A stretch of DNA of 64,000 bases from CBDBND01 sp965262665 (GTDB lineage: Bacteria; Pseudomonadota; Alphaproteobacteria; Rhodospirillales; Rhodospirillaceae): the NCBI GenBank assembly GCA_965262665.1, contig CBDHFR010000003.1:1054001-1118000 (forward strand), in the 5' to 3' direction. Positions within the stretch are counted from its first letter, which is position 1; each line of letters starts with the position of its first letter. The position numbers were made by a program, and so were the translations under genes. The notes beneath the pieces were generated by a model. The model was not told the DNA's origin, searched no databases, and saw nothing but the letters and a program-made list of their open reading frames with translations. This document shows, piece by piece, positions 25,951 to 35,380 of the stretch.

Positions 25951-26001
25951 CTGCAAAATATAGTTGACGCAGCCAACGCGCTTCAGCACCATATCTAGTG
26001 G
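25951..26001 (+). promoter_or_regulatory. Two proximal NrdR boxes upstream of nrdA
   Basis: Box 25951-25966 has core CAAAATATAG and box 25986-26001 has core CCATATCTAG; both fit CwAtATaTwG with one or two mismatches. Centres are 35 bp apart. NrdR is the ATP/dATP-sensing repressor of ribonucleotide reductase genes and normally binds paired boxes. With the displaced box at 25465 this makes three. The promoter probably lies among them, leaving a leader of about 250 bp before nrdA. Confidence 0.7.
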
Positions 26002-26252
26002 CGCTTCTGCCTCCGATCGCTAAATCGGGGACTAGAGAGGACTGAGGGGGCTGTTTTAAGGGCCGGTTCTAGGTTCAGACAGCCGATATTCTGAACCGCA
26101 ACGTGTGCCGTTGCCACAGCGACGCTTCTAATCCTTTGTTTTCCAAGGAGAAAGCAGCGGCGAACAGAAGACGAATCACCCCAGCGCGTCGTGTTTTGCA
26201 TGGTCTTCGCGGACGGGAAACCTCTCGAACGCGAACTATAAGAGGGGAATAA

Positions 26253-28139
26253 ATGGCTTACGCGCTGGAAGCTGACAAAAAAACTGTTGCCCGTTCAACT
26301 CAGCCCGCCGAACTGCAACCCACAGAAGAAAAGACGTTCGCTGTCGTTCCGTCGATCAAGATTGATCGCAGCCGGGATGACTTGCTGACGGATTTCGGCA
26401 AAGCCACACTCGAAGATCGATATTTGCTTCCCGGTGAATCCTACCAAGACATGTTCGCCCGGGTCTCTTTGGCTTACTCCGATGATTTGGAGCACGCGCA
26501 ACGCATTTACGATTACATTTCCCGCCTCTGGTTCATGCCGGCCACACCCGTCTTGTCCAACGGTGGGTCCGAACGGGGATTACCGATCTCCTGCTTCTTG
26601 AATTCCGTCAATGATGACTTAGACGGCATCGTGGATACATGGACGGAGAACGTCTGGTTGGCCTCAAATGGCGGCGGTATCGGGACCTATTGGGGACGGG
26701 TCCGCTCCATCGGCGAAAGAGTTAAGAACGCTGGCCATACCTCGGGCATCATACCTTTTGTGCGGGTCATGGATTCGTTGACCTTAGCCATATCCCAAGG
26801 CTCTTTGCGGCGGGGGTCAGCTGCGGTTTATCTGGACATTCACCACCCAGAAATCGAAGAGTTTCTGGAGATCCGCAAACCATCCGGAGACTTCAACCGC
26901 AAAAGCCTCAATCTTCATCATGGCTTGAACATCACCGACACCTTTATGGAAGCGGTCCGCGATGACGCGCCGTTTGATCTGATCAGCCCAAAAGACGGTA
27001 CGGTGCGTAAAACGATCAACGCCCGTGAGCTATGGCAGAAAGTCTTGGAACTGAGGCTGCAGACGGGCGAGCCGTATTTGATTTTCTCCGATACCGTCAA
27101 CCGTCAGATGCCCAAACACCAGAGGGAACTGGGCCTCAAAGTCACCACGTCCAATCTCTGCAGTGAGATCATGTTGCATACTGGCCCAGATCATCTGGGT
27201 GAAGATCGCACCGCGGTGTGTTGCCTTTCGTCGCTCAATGCGGAGCGCTGGGATGAATGGTCCGAGGAAGAAAACTTCATCGAGGATGTGATGCGGTTCC
27301 TCGACAATGTGCTGCAGGACTTCATTGATCGTGCGCCGAGCAGCATGGACCGGGCCAAGTACTCGGCCGCCCGTGAACGGTCTGTCGGCTTGGGACTGAT
27401 GGGTTTTCATTCGTTCCTGCAACAACGCGATGTTCCGTTTGAAGGCGCCATGGCCAAGTCGTGGAACATGCGCATGTTCAAACACATCCGCCAACATGCG
27501 GATGCCGCCTCCGTCGCGCTGGCTCATGAACGCGGCCCCTGTCCGGATGCCGAGGAATCCGGTTTGATGGCGCGGCTTAGCCATAAGATGGCGATTGCAC
27601 CGACAGCATCGATCAGCATCATTTGCGGCGGTGTGAGCCCGTGCATTGAGCCCATACCCGCCAACATCTATACCCATAAGACTTTGTCCGGCTCGTTCAC
27701 TGTTAAGAACAAACACCTGACAGACCTTTTGGAAAGCAAGGGTCTTAATAACCCTGGCACATGGAACTCAATTCTTGAGCACGAAGGGTCCGTCCAACAC
27801 CTCAATGGTCTCACCGATGAGGAAAAGGCGGTCTATCGCACGGCATTTGAAATCGATCAGCGCTGGGTTGTTGAAATGGCGGCTGACCGCACGCCATACA
27901 TTTGCCAGGGCCAATCCATCAACGTGTTCCTGCCGTCCGACATCGATAAATGGGATCTGATGATGCTGCACTGGAAGGCCTGGGAGTCCGGCGTAAAAAG
28001 TCTGTACTACTGCCGCTCTAAGTCGGTTCAACGGGCCTCGTTCGCTGGTGTGGAAGGGGATAACACCCGCGCCTGGCCGGAAAAGGAACTCGCCGTCACT
28101 GGGCGGACCGACTACGAAGAATGTTTAGGGTGCCAATGA
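26253..28139 (+). CDS. nrdA: Ribonucleoside-diphosphate reductase class Ia, alpha subunit
   Basis: This 628-residue protein reduces ribonucleoside diphosphates to deoxyribonucleotides with NrdB. Active-site residues are Cys114 (GLPISCF), Cys303 and Glu305 (TTSNLCSEI) and Cys324 (AVCCLSS). The C-terminal redox pair is ECLGCQ (Cys624, Cys627). ISIICGGVSPCIEP and SMDRAKYSAARERSVGLGLMGFHS are class I hallmarks. It lacks the usual N-terminal ATP-cone, so dATP feedback through that domain is absent and control may rest on NrdR. A GAGGGG site precedes the start. nrdB follows after 50 bp. Confidence 0.95.
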   Translation: MAYALEADKKTVARSTQPAELQPTEEKTFAVVPSIKIDRSRDDLLTDFGKATLEDRYLLPGESYQDMFARVSLAYSDDLEHAQRIYDYISRLWFMPATPVLSNGGSERGLPISCFLNSVNDDLDGIVDTWTENVWLASNGGGIGTYWGRVRSIGERVKNAGHTSGIIPFVRVMDSLTLAISQGSLRRGSAAVYLDIHHPEIEEFLEIRKPSGDFNRKSLNLHHGLNITDTFMEAVRDDAPFDLISPKDGTVRKTINARELWQKVLELRLQTGEPYLIFSDTVNRQMPKHQRELGLKVTTSNLCSEIMLHTGPDHLGEDRTAVCCLSSLNAERWDEWSEEENFIEDVMRFLDNVLQDFIDRAPSSMDRAKYSAARERSVGLGLMGFHSFLQQRDVPFEGAMAKSWNMRMFKHIRQHADAASVALAHERGPCPDAEESGLMARLSHKMAIAPTASISIICGGVSPCIEPIPANIYTHKTLSGSFTVKNKHLTDLLESKGLNNPGTWNSILEHEGSVQHLNGLTDEEKAVYRTAFEIDQRWVVEMAADRTPYICQGQSINVFLPSDIDKWDLMMLHWKAWESGVKSLYYCRSKSVQRASFAGVEGDNTRAWPEKELAVTGRTDYEECLGCQ

Positions 28140-28189
28140 ATCGGCATTCAAATCCTTAGATCTGCGACTTGCTATAAACGGGACCACCA

Positions 28190-29227
28190 ATGAACAAAAT
28201 CACACCGCATACGCCACCGGGTCTGCTCACGCCAAGTCGCAGCTACAAACCGTTTCGCTATCCCTGGGCTCATGATTTTTGGAAGCGCCAACAGCAGGTG
28301 CACTGGATGCCCGAAGAGGTGCCGCTCGGAGAAGATTGCAAGGATTGGGCCAATAAGCTTACGGATTCTGAAAGGAACCTGCTGACGCAGATCTTTCGTT
28401 TCTTTACCCAGTCCGATGTTGAAGTGAACGATAACTATATGGAGCGGTACAGCCGCGTCTTTAAGCCGACAGAAATCAAAATGATGTTAGCGGCTTTTTC
28501 CAATATTGAAACCGTTCACATTGCCGCCTATGCGCTCCTGCTGGAAACCATCGGCATGCCTGAGGCCGAGTTCACGACCTTTCTTGAATATGAGGAAATG
28601 GCGGCCAAGCACGACTATATGCAGCAGTTCACGGTCGATAGCCCGGCTGAGATCGCCCGCACCGTTGCCATGTTCGGCGGCTTTACAGAAGGTCTGCAAT
28701 TGTTTGCTAGCTTTGCCATGCTGCTGAATTTCCCGCGCCAAAACAAGATGAAGGGCATGGGACAGATCGTGTCCTGGTCGGTGCGCGACGAAAGCTTGCA
28801 TTGCGAAGGCATGATCAAGCTGTTCCATACATTCTGCGAGGAAACCGGGTGCCTCACGCCATCCCTTAAGGACGACATCATCGATTGTGCCAAGACCGTA
28901 GTGGGCCTTGAAGATAAATTTATTGATCTGGCTTTTGAGATGGGTCCGGTCGACGGCATGACACCGGACGACATCAAAACATATATAAGATTCATCGCTG
29001 ATTGGCGCCTTCAGCAATTGGGCCTTGAGTCCGTCTTCAACGTCAAGGAACACCCTATGACGTGGCTAACGGAAATCCTCAACGGGGTGGAACACGCCAA
29101 CTTCTTCGAAGCACGGGCTACGGAGTATTCAAAGAACGCCACCACTGGGGAATGGCATGGCTCTAAAGGCGTCTGGGCGCATTTCGATTCCATGCTACAA
29201 AAGCGCGAAAGTGCCGCAAGCCACTAA
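28190..29227 (+). CDS. nrdB: Ribonucleoside-diphosphate reductase class Ia, beta subunit
   Basis: This 345-residue subunit holds the diiron-tyrosyl radical cofactor. Asp76 (TQSDVEV), Glu107 and His110 (FSNIETVHIAAY) are iron ligands, and Tyr114 has the E-x2-H-x3-Y spacing of the radical tyrosine. The second iron site includes VRDESLHCEGMIKLFH. The frame is intact and begins 50 bp after nrdA, so both are likely transcribed from the NrdR-controlled promoter. Confidence 0.95.
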   Translation: MNKITPHTPPGLLTPSRSYKPFRYPWAHDFWKRQQQVHWMPEEVPLGEDCKDWANKLTDSERNLLTQIFRFFTQSDVEVNDNYMERYSRVFKPTEIKMMLAAFSNIETVHIAAYALLLETIGMPEAEFTTFLEYEEMAAKHDYMQQFTVDSPAEIARTVAMFGGFTEGLQLFASFAMLLNFPRQNKMKGMGQIVSWSVRDESLHCEGMIKLFHTFCEETGCLTPSLKDDIIDCAKTVVGLEDKFIDLAFEMGPVDGMTPDDIKTYIRFIADWRLQQLGLESVFNVKEHPMTWLTEILNGVEHANFFEARATEYSKNATTGEWHGSKGVWAHFDSMLQKRESAASH

Positions 29228-29413
29228 GTCCTGCCCGATTACGGCGAGATCGTAATCCGGCCGTCAGCGTTCATATCTCCAGGCATGAAATCCCTGTCGC
29301 ACTACCCATAAGCACGTGTGACGGTTTCTTGACCGTTACACCTTAATCGTTTTCTTTTGGTCGGTCGGGTCGATACCATGTCATTCCCAATGTATTCTGC
29401 CGGAGGTGTGGGA

Positions 29414-30439
29414 ATGCGCCGACGCATCGGCTACTTAATCGCTTGGATTATTTTGTTTCCCTCGACAATGGCTCATGCCCAACCCTTGCCTTGGCCGCTG
29501 GTGATTGCCCATCGCGGGGCCAGCGGTACCCTTCCGGAACACACTCTTGAAGCTTATGCCCTTGCCATTGAACAGGGCGCCCACTTCATAGAGCCAGATT
29601 TGATCAGCACCCGCGATGGCGTGCTGGTGGCCCGGCATGAAAATGAGTTGTCGGACACGACGGACGTTGCCGAAAAATTCCCCGGGCGGCAGTCGACAAA
29701 GACGGTAGACGGCCGCGAGATCACAGGCTGGTTTATCGAAGATTTTACCTGGACCGAGGTGCAAACACTCAGAGCCAATGAACGGCTGCCGTTTCGCGAT
29801 CAGTCCAACAACGGCAAGTTTGCCGTTCCATCCCTCAACGAGATTCTTGCCCTTGTCAGACGCGAGAGCACCCGGCGCGGCCGGCCCATCGGTATTTATC
29901 CCGAAACCAAACACCCGACGCATTTCCAGTCTCTGGGATTGGCTTTGGAGCGACCTCTCGTTGAGTCCCTGGCCGCTGCGGGGCTCACCCAGGCCGAAGA
30001 CTGGGTGTTCATCCAGTCCTTTGAGGTCGGCAATCTCAAAGCGCTGAATACCCTGACCGAGGTGCGCCTGGTGCAGCTGCTCGGGTGGGGGGAGGAAGCG
30101 CCCCATGATCAAAAGGCCGCTGGAACCGGCGTCACCTATGGCTCCATGATGACGGCGCAGGGCTTGGCCGAGATTGCCTCCTATGCGGATGGCATCGGAC
30201 CGTGGAAAGTGCTGATCGCACCGCAAGACCGGGACGGCAATCCGTTACCGGCGACGGATTTGATCGGGCGCGCCCATGCTGCAGGGTTGATGGTGCATGC
30301 TTACACCTTCCGGGATGAGCCGCGCTATCTCATTAAGCCCTATAACGCGGACTCCCTGGCCGAGTACCAGCGGTTCTATGTTCTTGGTCTTGATGGTGTG
30401 TTTTCCGATTATCCAGCAACAGCGCTCCAGGCACGGTAA
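29414..30439 (+). CDS. glpQ: Periplasmic glycerophosphodiester phosphodiesterase
   Basis: The start at 29414 (MRRRIGYLIAWIILF) follows GGAGGTG and gives a signal peptide ending near AHAQP. The mature 320 residues carry the GDPD signatures VIAHRGASGTLPEHTLEAY, FIEPDLISTRDGVLVARHE and GRPIGIYPETKHP, providing catalytic His and metal-binding Glu/Asp. GlpQ releases glycerol-3-phosphate from deacylated phospholipids in the periplasm. GLDGVFSDYP near the C-terminus is typical. The gene appears monocistronic. Confidence 0.92.
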   Translation: MRRRIGYLIAWIILFPSTMAHAQPLPWPLVIAHRGASGTLPEHTLEAYALAIEQGAHFIEPDLISTRDGVLVARHENELSDTTDVAEKFPGRQSTKTVDGREITGWFIEDFTWTEVQTLRANERLPFRDQSNNGKFAVPSLNEILALVRRESTRRGRPIGIYPETKHPTHFQSLGLALERPLVESLAAAGLTQAEDWVFIQSFEVGNLKALNTLTEVRLVQLLGWGEEAPHDQKAAGTGVTYGSMMTAQGLAEIASYADGIGPWKVLIAPQDRDGNPLPATDLIGRAHAAGLMVHAYTFRDEPRYLIKPYNADSLAEYQRFYVLGLDGVFSDYPATALQAR

Positions 30440-30530
30440 TTCCGAACAGATGTATCAATTCCCTCTTGATTTGTTGGCGCGGCTGGGCCGAAATCAGTGA
30501 AGAAAATGGGATCGTCAGGGGCGGTGGGCC

Positions 30531-30738
30531 ATGTTCGATTTATCGGTAGACACTATTTGCACCATCATCAATCAAGCGCGCACATTGGCACTTGGTACGG
30601 ATGCAGACGGGGAAAACCATGACCCCAATGCACACGGCCGCGAAAACCTCCTACATGGTGATACCGATGACGATGATATTTTAAACGACGAAGAATTCGT
30701 CGACGAAGTTGAAGACGAAGAGACGGCAGATGAACAGG
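30531..30738 (+). pseudogene. DUF3775-like protein, C-terminus removed by IS21-type insertion
   Basis: About 69 residues (MFDLSVDTICTIINQARTLALG followed by a strongly acidic stretch DTDDDDILNDEEFVDEVEDEE) resemble the N-terminal part of DUF3775, a small family of alphaproteobacterial proteins. The host frame is cut at 30738 by the left end of IS21-type copy A, and translation stops 23 bp inside. The normal C-terminal helical segment is missing. The family assignment is tentative. Confidence 0.5.
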
Positions 30739-32060
30739 TGAGAACGGCGGTGACAAATTAGTCCACGGGAGCGGCGGGAATGTCCCGGCCGCGGGCGGCG
30801 CAAAAGTCTGCCACCTGTAGCCTTCGATCCGTTTGGGGATGGAAGGTGGGAGGATGTACTTGGTGGACCTTTATCTAACCGTGCGACTGGCGTGCCATGT
30901 GGAAGAGCTGAGCCAGCGAGAAGCAGCAAGACGGTTTGGGCTATCGCGCGATACAGTGAAGAAGATGCTGCGGCACTCGGTGCCGCCGGGATACCGGCGC
31001 AGCGAGCCGCCGAAGCGGCCTAAGCTGGACCCGTTCACGGATATCATTGACCGCATTCTGGAAGCGGACCGCACGGGTTCACCGTAAGCAGCGCCACACG
31101 GCAAAGCGGATATTCGAGCGCCTTCGCGATGAGCATGGCTTCACCGGCGGCCAGACCATCGTCAAGGATTACGTCCGCGAACGGCGCCGTCGTTTGCGGG
31201 AGATGTTCGTGCCGCTGGTACATCCGCCGGGGCATGCGCCGGGGCATGCGCAGGCGGACTTCGGCGAGTCGGATGCGATCATCGCTGGCGTCAAGCTGCG
31301 AGCCCATTTCTTTGTCATGACCCTTCCCCACAGCGCTGCATGCTTCGTCGTGGCCTATCCGGCGGCGACGGTGGAAGCCTGGCTGGATGGCCACAACAAG
31401 GCCTTCGCCTTCTTCGGCGGCGTGCCGCGATCGATCCTTTATGACAACGACAAGTGCTTGGCGTCACGTATCCTGCCGGATGGCAGGCGGCAACGAACCC
31501 GGTCGTTCAGCGAACTGCAATCCCATTACCTCTGCGAAGACCGATATGGCCGTCCGGGTAAGGGCAACGACAAGGGCAATGTGGAGGGTGTTGTTGGCTA
31601 TGCCCGGCGGAACTTCATGACGCCGCTTCCCTGTTTCGCGAACTGGGAGGCCTTCAATGCTTACCTGGAAGAGCAAGGCCGCAAACGGCAAGGCGAGGTT
31701 CTACGCGGCCATGCCAAAACCATCGGTGAACGGCTTGAGCAAGATCTCGAGACGCTGACGGCGTTGCCGCCCATCCCATTTGATGCTTGTGACAAGGTGG
31801 CGACCCAAGTCACTTCGTTGTCCCTGGTGCGTTACCGAAGCAACGACTATTCCGTTCCCGTCGCCTTTGGCCAGCGTTGACCCGGTGGGTACACAGGCAC
31901 CGCCCACACGCCTTCGCTTCGCACACGCGAAACGCTACGCAAAGCCGCGCGGGTCCCTCCTATGCACTACCGGGACAACCCGCAACAACGCCTTCGGCAT
32001 CACATAAAATGGACTGGTTTTACGCCGCCCAACTGGACTGATTTTGCTCCGCCGTTGACA
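30739..32060 (+). mobile_element. IS21-family element, copy A (internally deleted)
   Basis: The left end TGAGAACGGCGGTGAC and the reverse complement of the right end TGTCAACGGCGGAGCA form an IS21-type terminal inverted repeat. The copy retains most of istA but lacks the istA 3' end and all of istB, which are replaced by about 100 bp of end-proximal sequence. Flanking host sequences do not share a target duplication, which suggests recombination between copies after insertion. Confidence 0.8.
30854..31880 (+). pseudogene. istA: istA transposase, copy A (frameshift, 3' deletion)
   Basis: The N-terminal helix-turn-helix (MYLVDLYLTVRLACHVEELSQREAARRFG) ends in ADRTGSP because of an extra G at about 31074-31077; copy C has the uninterrupted reading. 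The second frame (to 31880) has the DDE core: QADFGESD, ILYDNDKCL and KGNDKGNVEGVVGYARRNF. It stops after VPVAFGQR, where the deletion begins. IstA joins IS21 ends with the help of IstB, so this copy cannot be autonomous. Confidence 0.8.
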
Positions 32061-32163
32061 GTCAAGCCCGTTGTCTAAAGGATCACGGACTTGAGAACCG
32101 TACAATCTGGTTCAAAGATACCTTGGTTGGTGCTTTGGAACGCAAACTCTCACAACAAACGTA
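32061..32163 (+). pseudogene. C-terminal gene fragment beside IS21 copy A
   Basis: An open frame leaves the IS right end and reads ARCLKDHGLENRTIWFKD, then TLVGALERKLSQQT, before a TAG at 32163, 4 bp from the convergent galE stop. It looks like the coding tail of a host gene whose body was removed by the IS. The family is not recognisable from about 34 residues; a sugar-metabolism protein would fit the neighbourhood. Confidence 0.35.
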
Positions 32164-32167
32164 GCGG

Positions 32168-33136
32168 TCACTCGCGTTGTATCCATTGCCAAGCGTCCGC
32201 AATCATTGTTTGCAATTCAGACCGTTGAGGCCTCCATCGCAAAATCTGTTTGGCGCTTGAACTGTCTGCGACCAAAATAGGGGGATCTCCAGGTCTGGGG
32301 TCTCCAATTTTAAAAGCGATTGACTGTCCCGTGACCCGTTCCGCTGCGCGAATAACCTGCAAAATAGAATATCCCTCACCGGTTCCGAGATTGAGCGCGT
32401 GTGATTCGTTTCTCGAGTCAAGAAAGTCGAGTGCTGCTAAATGGGCCGAGGCGAGATCATTAACGTGAATATAGTCACGAACACAGGTTCCATCCTCGGT
32501 GGGATAGTCTTTCCCATTGATCACCAGTTTCGTTTGACCTTTTGCGGCCGACAGTACCGTAGGAATGAGATGAGTTTCTGGGTCGTGATTCTCACCGATG
32601 TCTCCTTCTGGGTCAGCCCCAGCCGCATTAAAATACCGTAGAGCCACCCATGAAACTGCGTCCGTATTTTCGCGTTCCCGGAGCATGCGTTCGACCGAGA
32701 GCTTTGTCTCACCATAAGGATTGATCGGATTGGTCGGAGTGGACTCTCCAATGGGTAAATTTTCAGGCGTGCCATAAACGGCGCATGTGGAAGAAAAGAC
32801 GATCCGCTTTACTTCGGCTGCCTTCATGGCATCGAGCAAGGCCCGGCTACCCTCAACGTTATTGCGAAAATACATTTCTGTATGTGAAATAGATTCGCCA
32901 ACGTAAGCGAAGGCCGCAAAATGCATGACAGCTGCTGGGTTATGCTTGGCCATAACCTCATCGAGCCGCTGCTGATCCAACAATTCGCCTTCTTCGAATG
33001 GTCCCCATTTCACCGCTGATCGGTGTCCGCGACTTAGATTGTCAAAAGTGACAGGTGTGTATCCTGCGCGCGCCAACGCCTTACAGGCGTGACTCCCGAT
33101 ATAACCAGCGCCACCAGTGACGAGGACTGCGACCAT
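32168..33136 (-). CDS. galE: UDP-glucose 4-epimerase
   Basis: This 322-residue extended SDR has NAD-binding VTGGAGYIGSHACKALARAGY at the N-terminus, SSTCAVYG (Ser/Thr of the triad) and YGETK (Tyr141, Lys145). NPYGETKLSVERML and RYFNAAGADPEGDIGE are typical GalE segments. It interconverts UDP-glucose and UDP-galactose for surface glycans. It is the only intact gene of a polysaccharide locus broken by IS21 copies on both sides. Close epimerases with other UDP-sugars cannot be excluded. Confidence 0.9.
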   Translation of the reverse strand: MVAVLVTGGAGYIGSHACKALARAGYTPVTFDNLSRGHRSAVKWGPFEEGELLDQQRLDEVMAKHNPAAVMHFAAFAYVGESISHTEMYFRNNVEGSRALLDAMKAAEVKRIVFSSTCAVYGTPENLPIGESTPTNPINPYGETKLSVERMLRERENTDAVSWVALRYFNAAGADPEGDIGENHDPETHLIPTVLSAAKGQTKLVINGKDYPTEDGTCVRDYIHVNDLASAHLAALDFLDSRNESHALNLGTGEGYSILQVIRAAERVTGQSIAFKIGDPRPGDPPILVADSSSAKQILRWRPQRSELQTMIADAWQWIQRE

Positions 33137-33272
33137 TTTTACTTTTTGCCTGACTAAATGTTGGTAACACTACAGTCGATCCCAACTCGTAATGTCAAAT
33201 ATTGTATGAGAGGCTACGGCACTGACTTCTGGGTTGCTGGGTCTTTAATGGATACAAAGGCCACGAAAAGGA

Positions 33273-33958
33273 TCAGTTGATTATCCGATTAACCATTGCT
33301 CTGTGATGGAGCTTGAATGCTTTAACCCATTCCTGTCGCGCATTTTCTTCTGGTTGCCACGCATTAGCTAAGGCCTTTGTTGCAGCCTCTGCCGCTTCGG
33401 TTGGGTCAGGGGGTAGTTTGAGTACCACGTCATCTGGAATTTCGCTGGAAAAGGCAGTCGGATTGTCCACAACGGCACACAGTCTCGATGTTACGATGCT
33501 TTTGATCAGGGCTCCTTCGCATGCTGCCGACCAAAGAGACGGAACAATCGTCATTCGCGCTCCCTTAATGGCGTCGAATAGTCCTTCGTCCCATCTTATC
33601 GACCGAATGGTTGTGTTTGGTGGCCCAGCAAAATTGACCTCCCCACGATCAAGGGGAATAAGGAATTTGAGGTCGGGCGTTTTTGCCGCGAGTGACAATA
33701 TCCAGCCCAGTCCTTTCGCGAGGACTCTACTCCCATGATAAACGATATCGTAAGGCCCCAGGTCGCCTTGTTGAACACCATGTTTATCAAAACGCTCAAA
33801 ATGTGAATCCCAATCACTGCACCACAACCCGACCTGTTCAATGGCAGTAGATTTGCTAAAATGATCTTGCGCCACGGAAGTTTGAGAGCGATTTTGCGTG
33901 AATATGTGAACTGCGCCGGCTGAAACAAAGTCTCTCAACTCAGCAATAAGAGCCAATG
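33273..33958 (-). pseudogene. Glycosyltransferase C-terminal fragment
   Basis: The open frame enters from the end of IS21 copy B at 33958 and reads 227 residues to a stop at 33273. GPYDIVYHGSRVLAKGLGWILSLAAKTPDLKF is the donor-binding half of a GT-B/GT4 glycosyltransferase, and MTIVPSLWSAACEGALIKSI holds the E-x-x-x-I/L-type motif of that fold. The N-terminal acceptor domain is gone. It probably once added a sugar in the same surface glycan pathway as galE and rfbH. Confidence 0.6.
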
Positions 33959-35380
33959 TGTCAACGGCGGAGCAAAATCAGTCCACTTGGGCGGCGTAAA
34001 ACCAGTCCATTTTATGTGATGCCGAAGGCGTTGTTGCGGGTTGTCCCGGTAGTGCATAGGAGGGACCCGCGCGGCTTTGCGTAGCGTTTCGCGTGTGCGA
34101 AGCGAAGGCGTGTGGGCGGTGCCTGTGTACCCACCGGGTCAACGCTGGCCTCGGTGTTAGATACCGATCAGCTGCGGCCGGCTGTTTGTTGTTTTCTTCG
34201 GCTCTGGTTGAGCCGGTAGCTGTCGCCGTTCATTTCCAGAATATGGACATGGTGGGTCAGGCGATCGAGCAGTGCGCCGGTCAGGCGCTCGGAACCGAAT
34301 ATTTCCGTCCATTCGTCGAACGGCAAGTTCGAGGTGATGACGATTGCGCCCCGTTCGTAACGTTGGCTGAACACTTCGAAGAGGAGTTCGGCGCCGGTCT
34401 TTGAGAGCGGCACGAAGCCGAGTTCGTCGATAATCAGCAGGCGGACCTTTGCCAATTGCTTCTGCAACCGCAGCAACCGCTTCTCATCCCTCGCTTCCAT
34501 CAGTTCGATCCGGCACAGTAGAAGGTGTTTGACGGCGTCGTAGCCGATCGCACCCAGTCGCAAGGCATCCCGGACGGCGCCGTGGAGTTCCGTGAGATCG
34601 AAAGTCTCCAGAAGACGCAGGACTTGCACGTATTCACGCGTGCCGGCCTTGCCCATGCGGGCCTCCAGAAGTCGGCGCAACGTTGCAAACGCTTCGGGAA
34701 GGTCCCAGCCGACCAGTGGCGCGGCCTGGTCCAGGGCGCCGATCTTCTGCTCCAGCAGAGGCAGATAGTGGATCGGATCGAAAACCAGGTCTTCCCGATC
34801 GTAGGAACGGCGGTGCCGGGCAATGATCTCGGCGCCGCAGCCGATGACGACTTGATGGACGTGGCCCCGAACCCAGACATCTTGGTGGCCAAAGGCGACG
34901 GGAACGGAATAGTCGTTGCTTCGGTAACGCACCAGGGACAACGAAGTGACTTGGGTCGCCACCTTGTCGCAAGCACCAAATGGGATGGGCGGCAACGCCG
35001 TCAGCGTCTCGAGATCTTGCTCAAGCCGTTCACCGATGGTTTTGGCATGGCCGCGTAGAACCTCGCCTTGCCGTTTGCGGCCTTGCTCTTCCAGGTATGC
35101 ATTGAAGGCCTCCCAGTTCGCGAAACAGGGAAGCGGCGTCATGAAGTTCCGCCGGGCATAGCCAACAACACCCTCCACATTGCCCTTGTCGTTGCCCTTA
35201 CCCGGACGGCCATATCGGTCTTCGCAGAGGTAATGGGATTGCAGTTCGCTGAACGACCGGGTTCGTTGCCGCCTGCCATCCGGCAGGATACGTGACGCCA
35301 AGCACTTGTCGTTGTCATAAAGGATCGATCGCGGCACGCCGCCGAAGAAGGCGAAGGCCTTGTTGTGGCCATCCAGCCAG
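33959..35380 (-). mobile_element. IS21-family element, copy B (left end missing, istA-istB fusion)
   Basis: The terminal repeat TGTCAACGGCGGAGCA marks the right end of the element at 33959, and the copy is inverted relative to A and C. The other end is missing: identity with copy A stops within CTGG at about 35380, where rfbH coding sequence begins. An internal deletion joins istA to istB. Losing one IS end together with the rfbH 3' end points to a deletion that started in the element. Confidence 0.8.
34168..35380 (-). pseudogene. Fused istA (3' part) and istB (3' part)
   Basis: One uninterrupted frame of about 404 element-encoded residues starts inside istA at WLDGHNKAFAFFGGVPRS and passes through the IstA C-terminus. 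Near residue 310 (LLLCRIELMEARDEKRLLRLQK) it switches to IstB, keeping Walker B (RLLIIDELGF), SNLPFDEWTEIFGSERLTGALLDRL and HHVHILEMNGDSYRL. The IstB N-terminus with the Walker A loop is gone, so it cannot bind ATP normally. The first IstA Asp is also missing. Confidence 0.8.
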
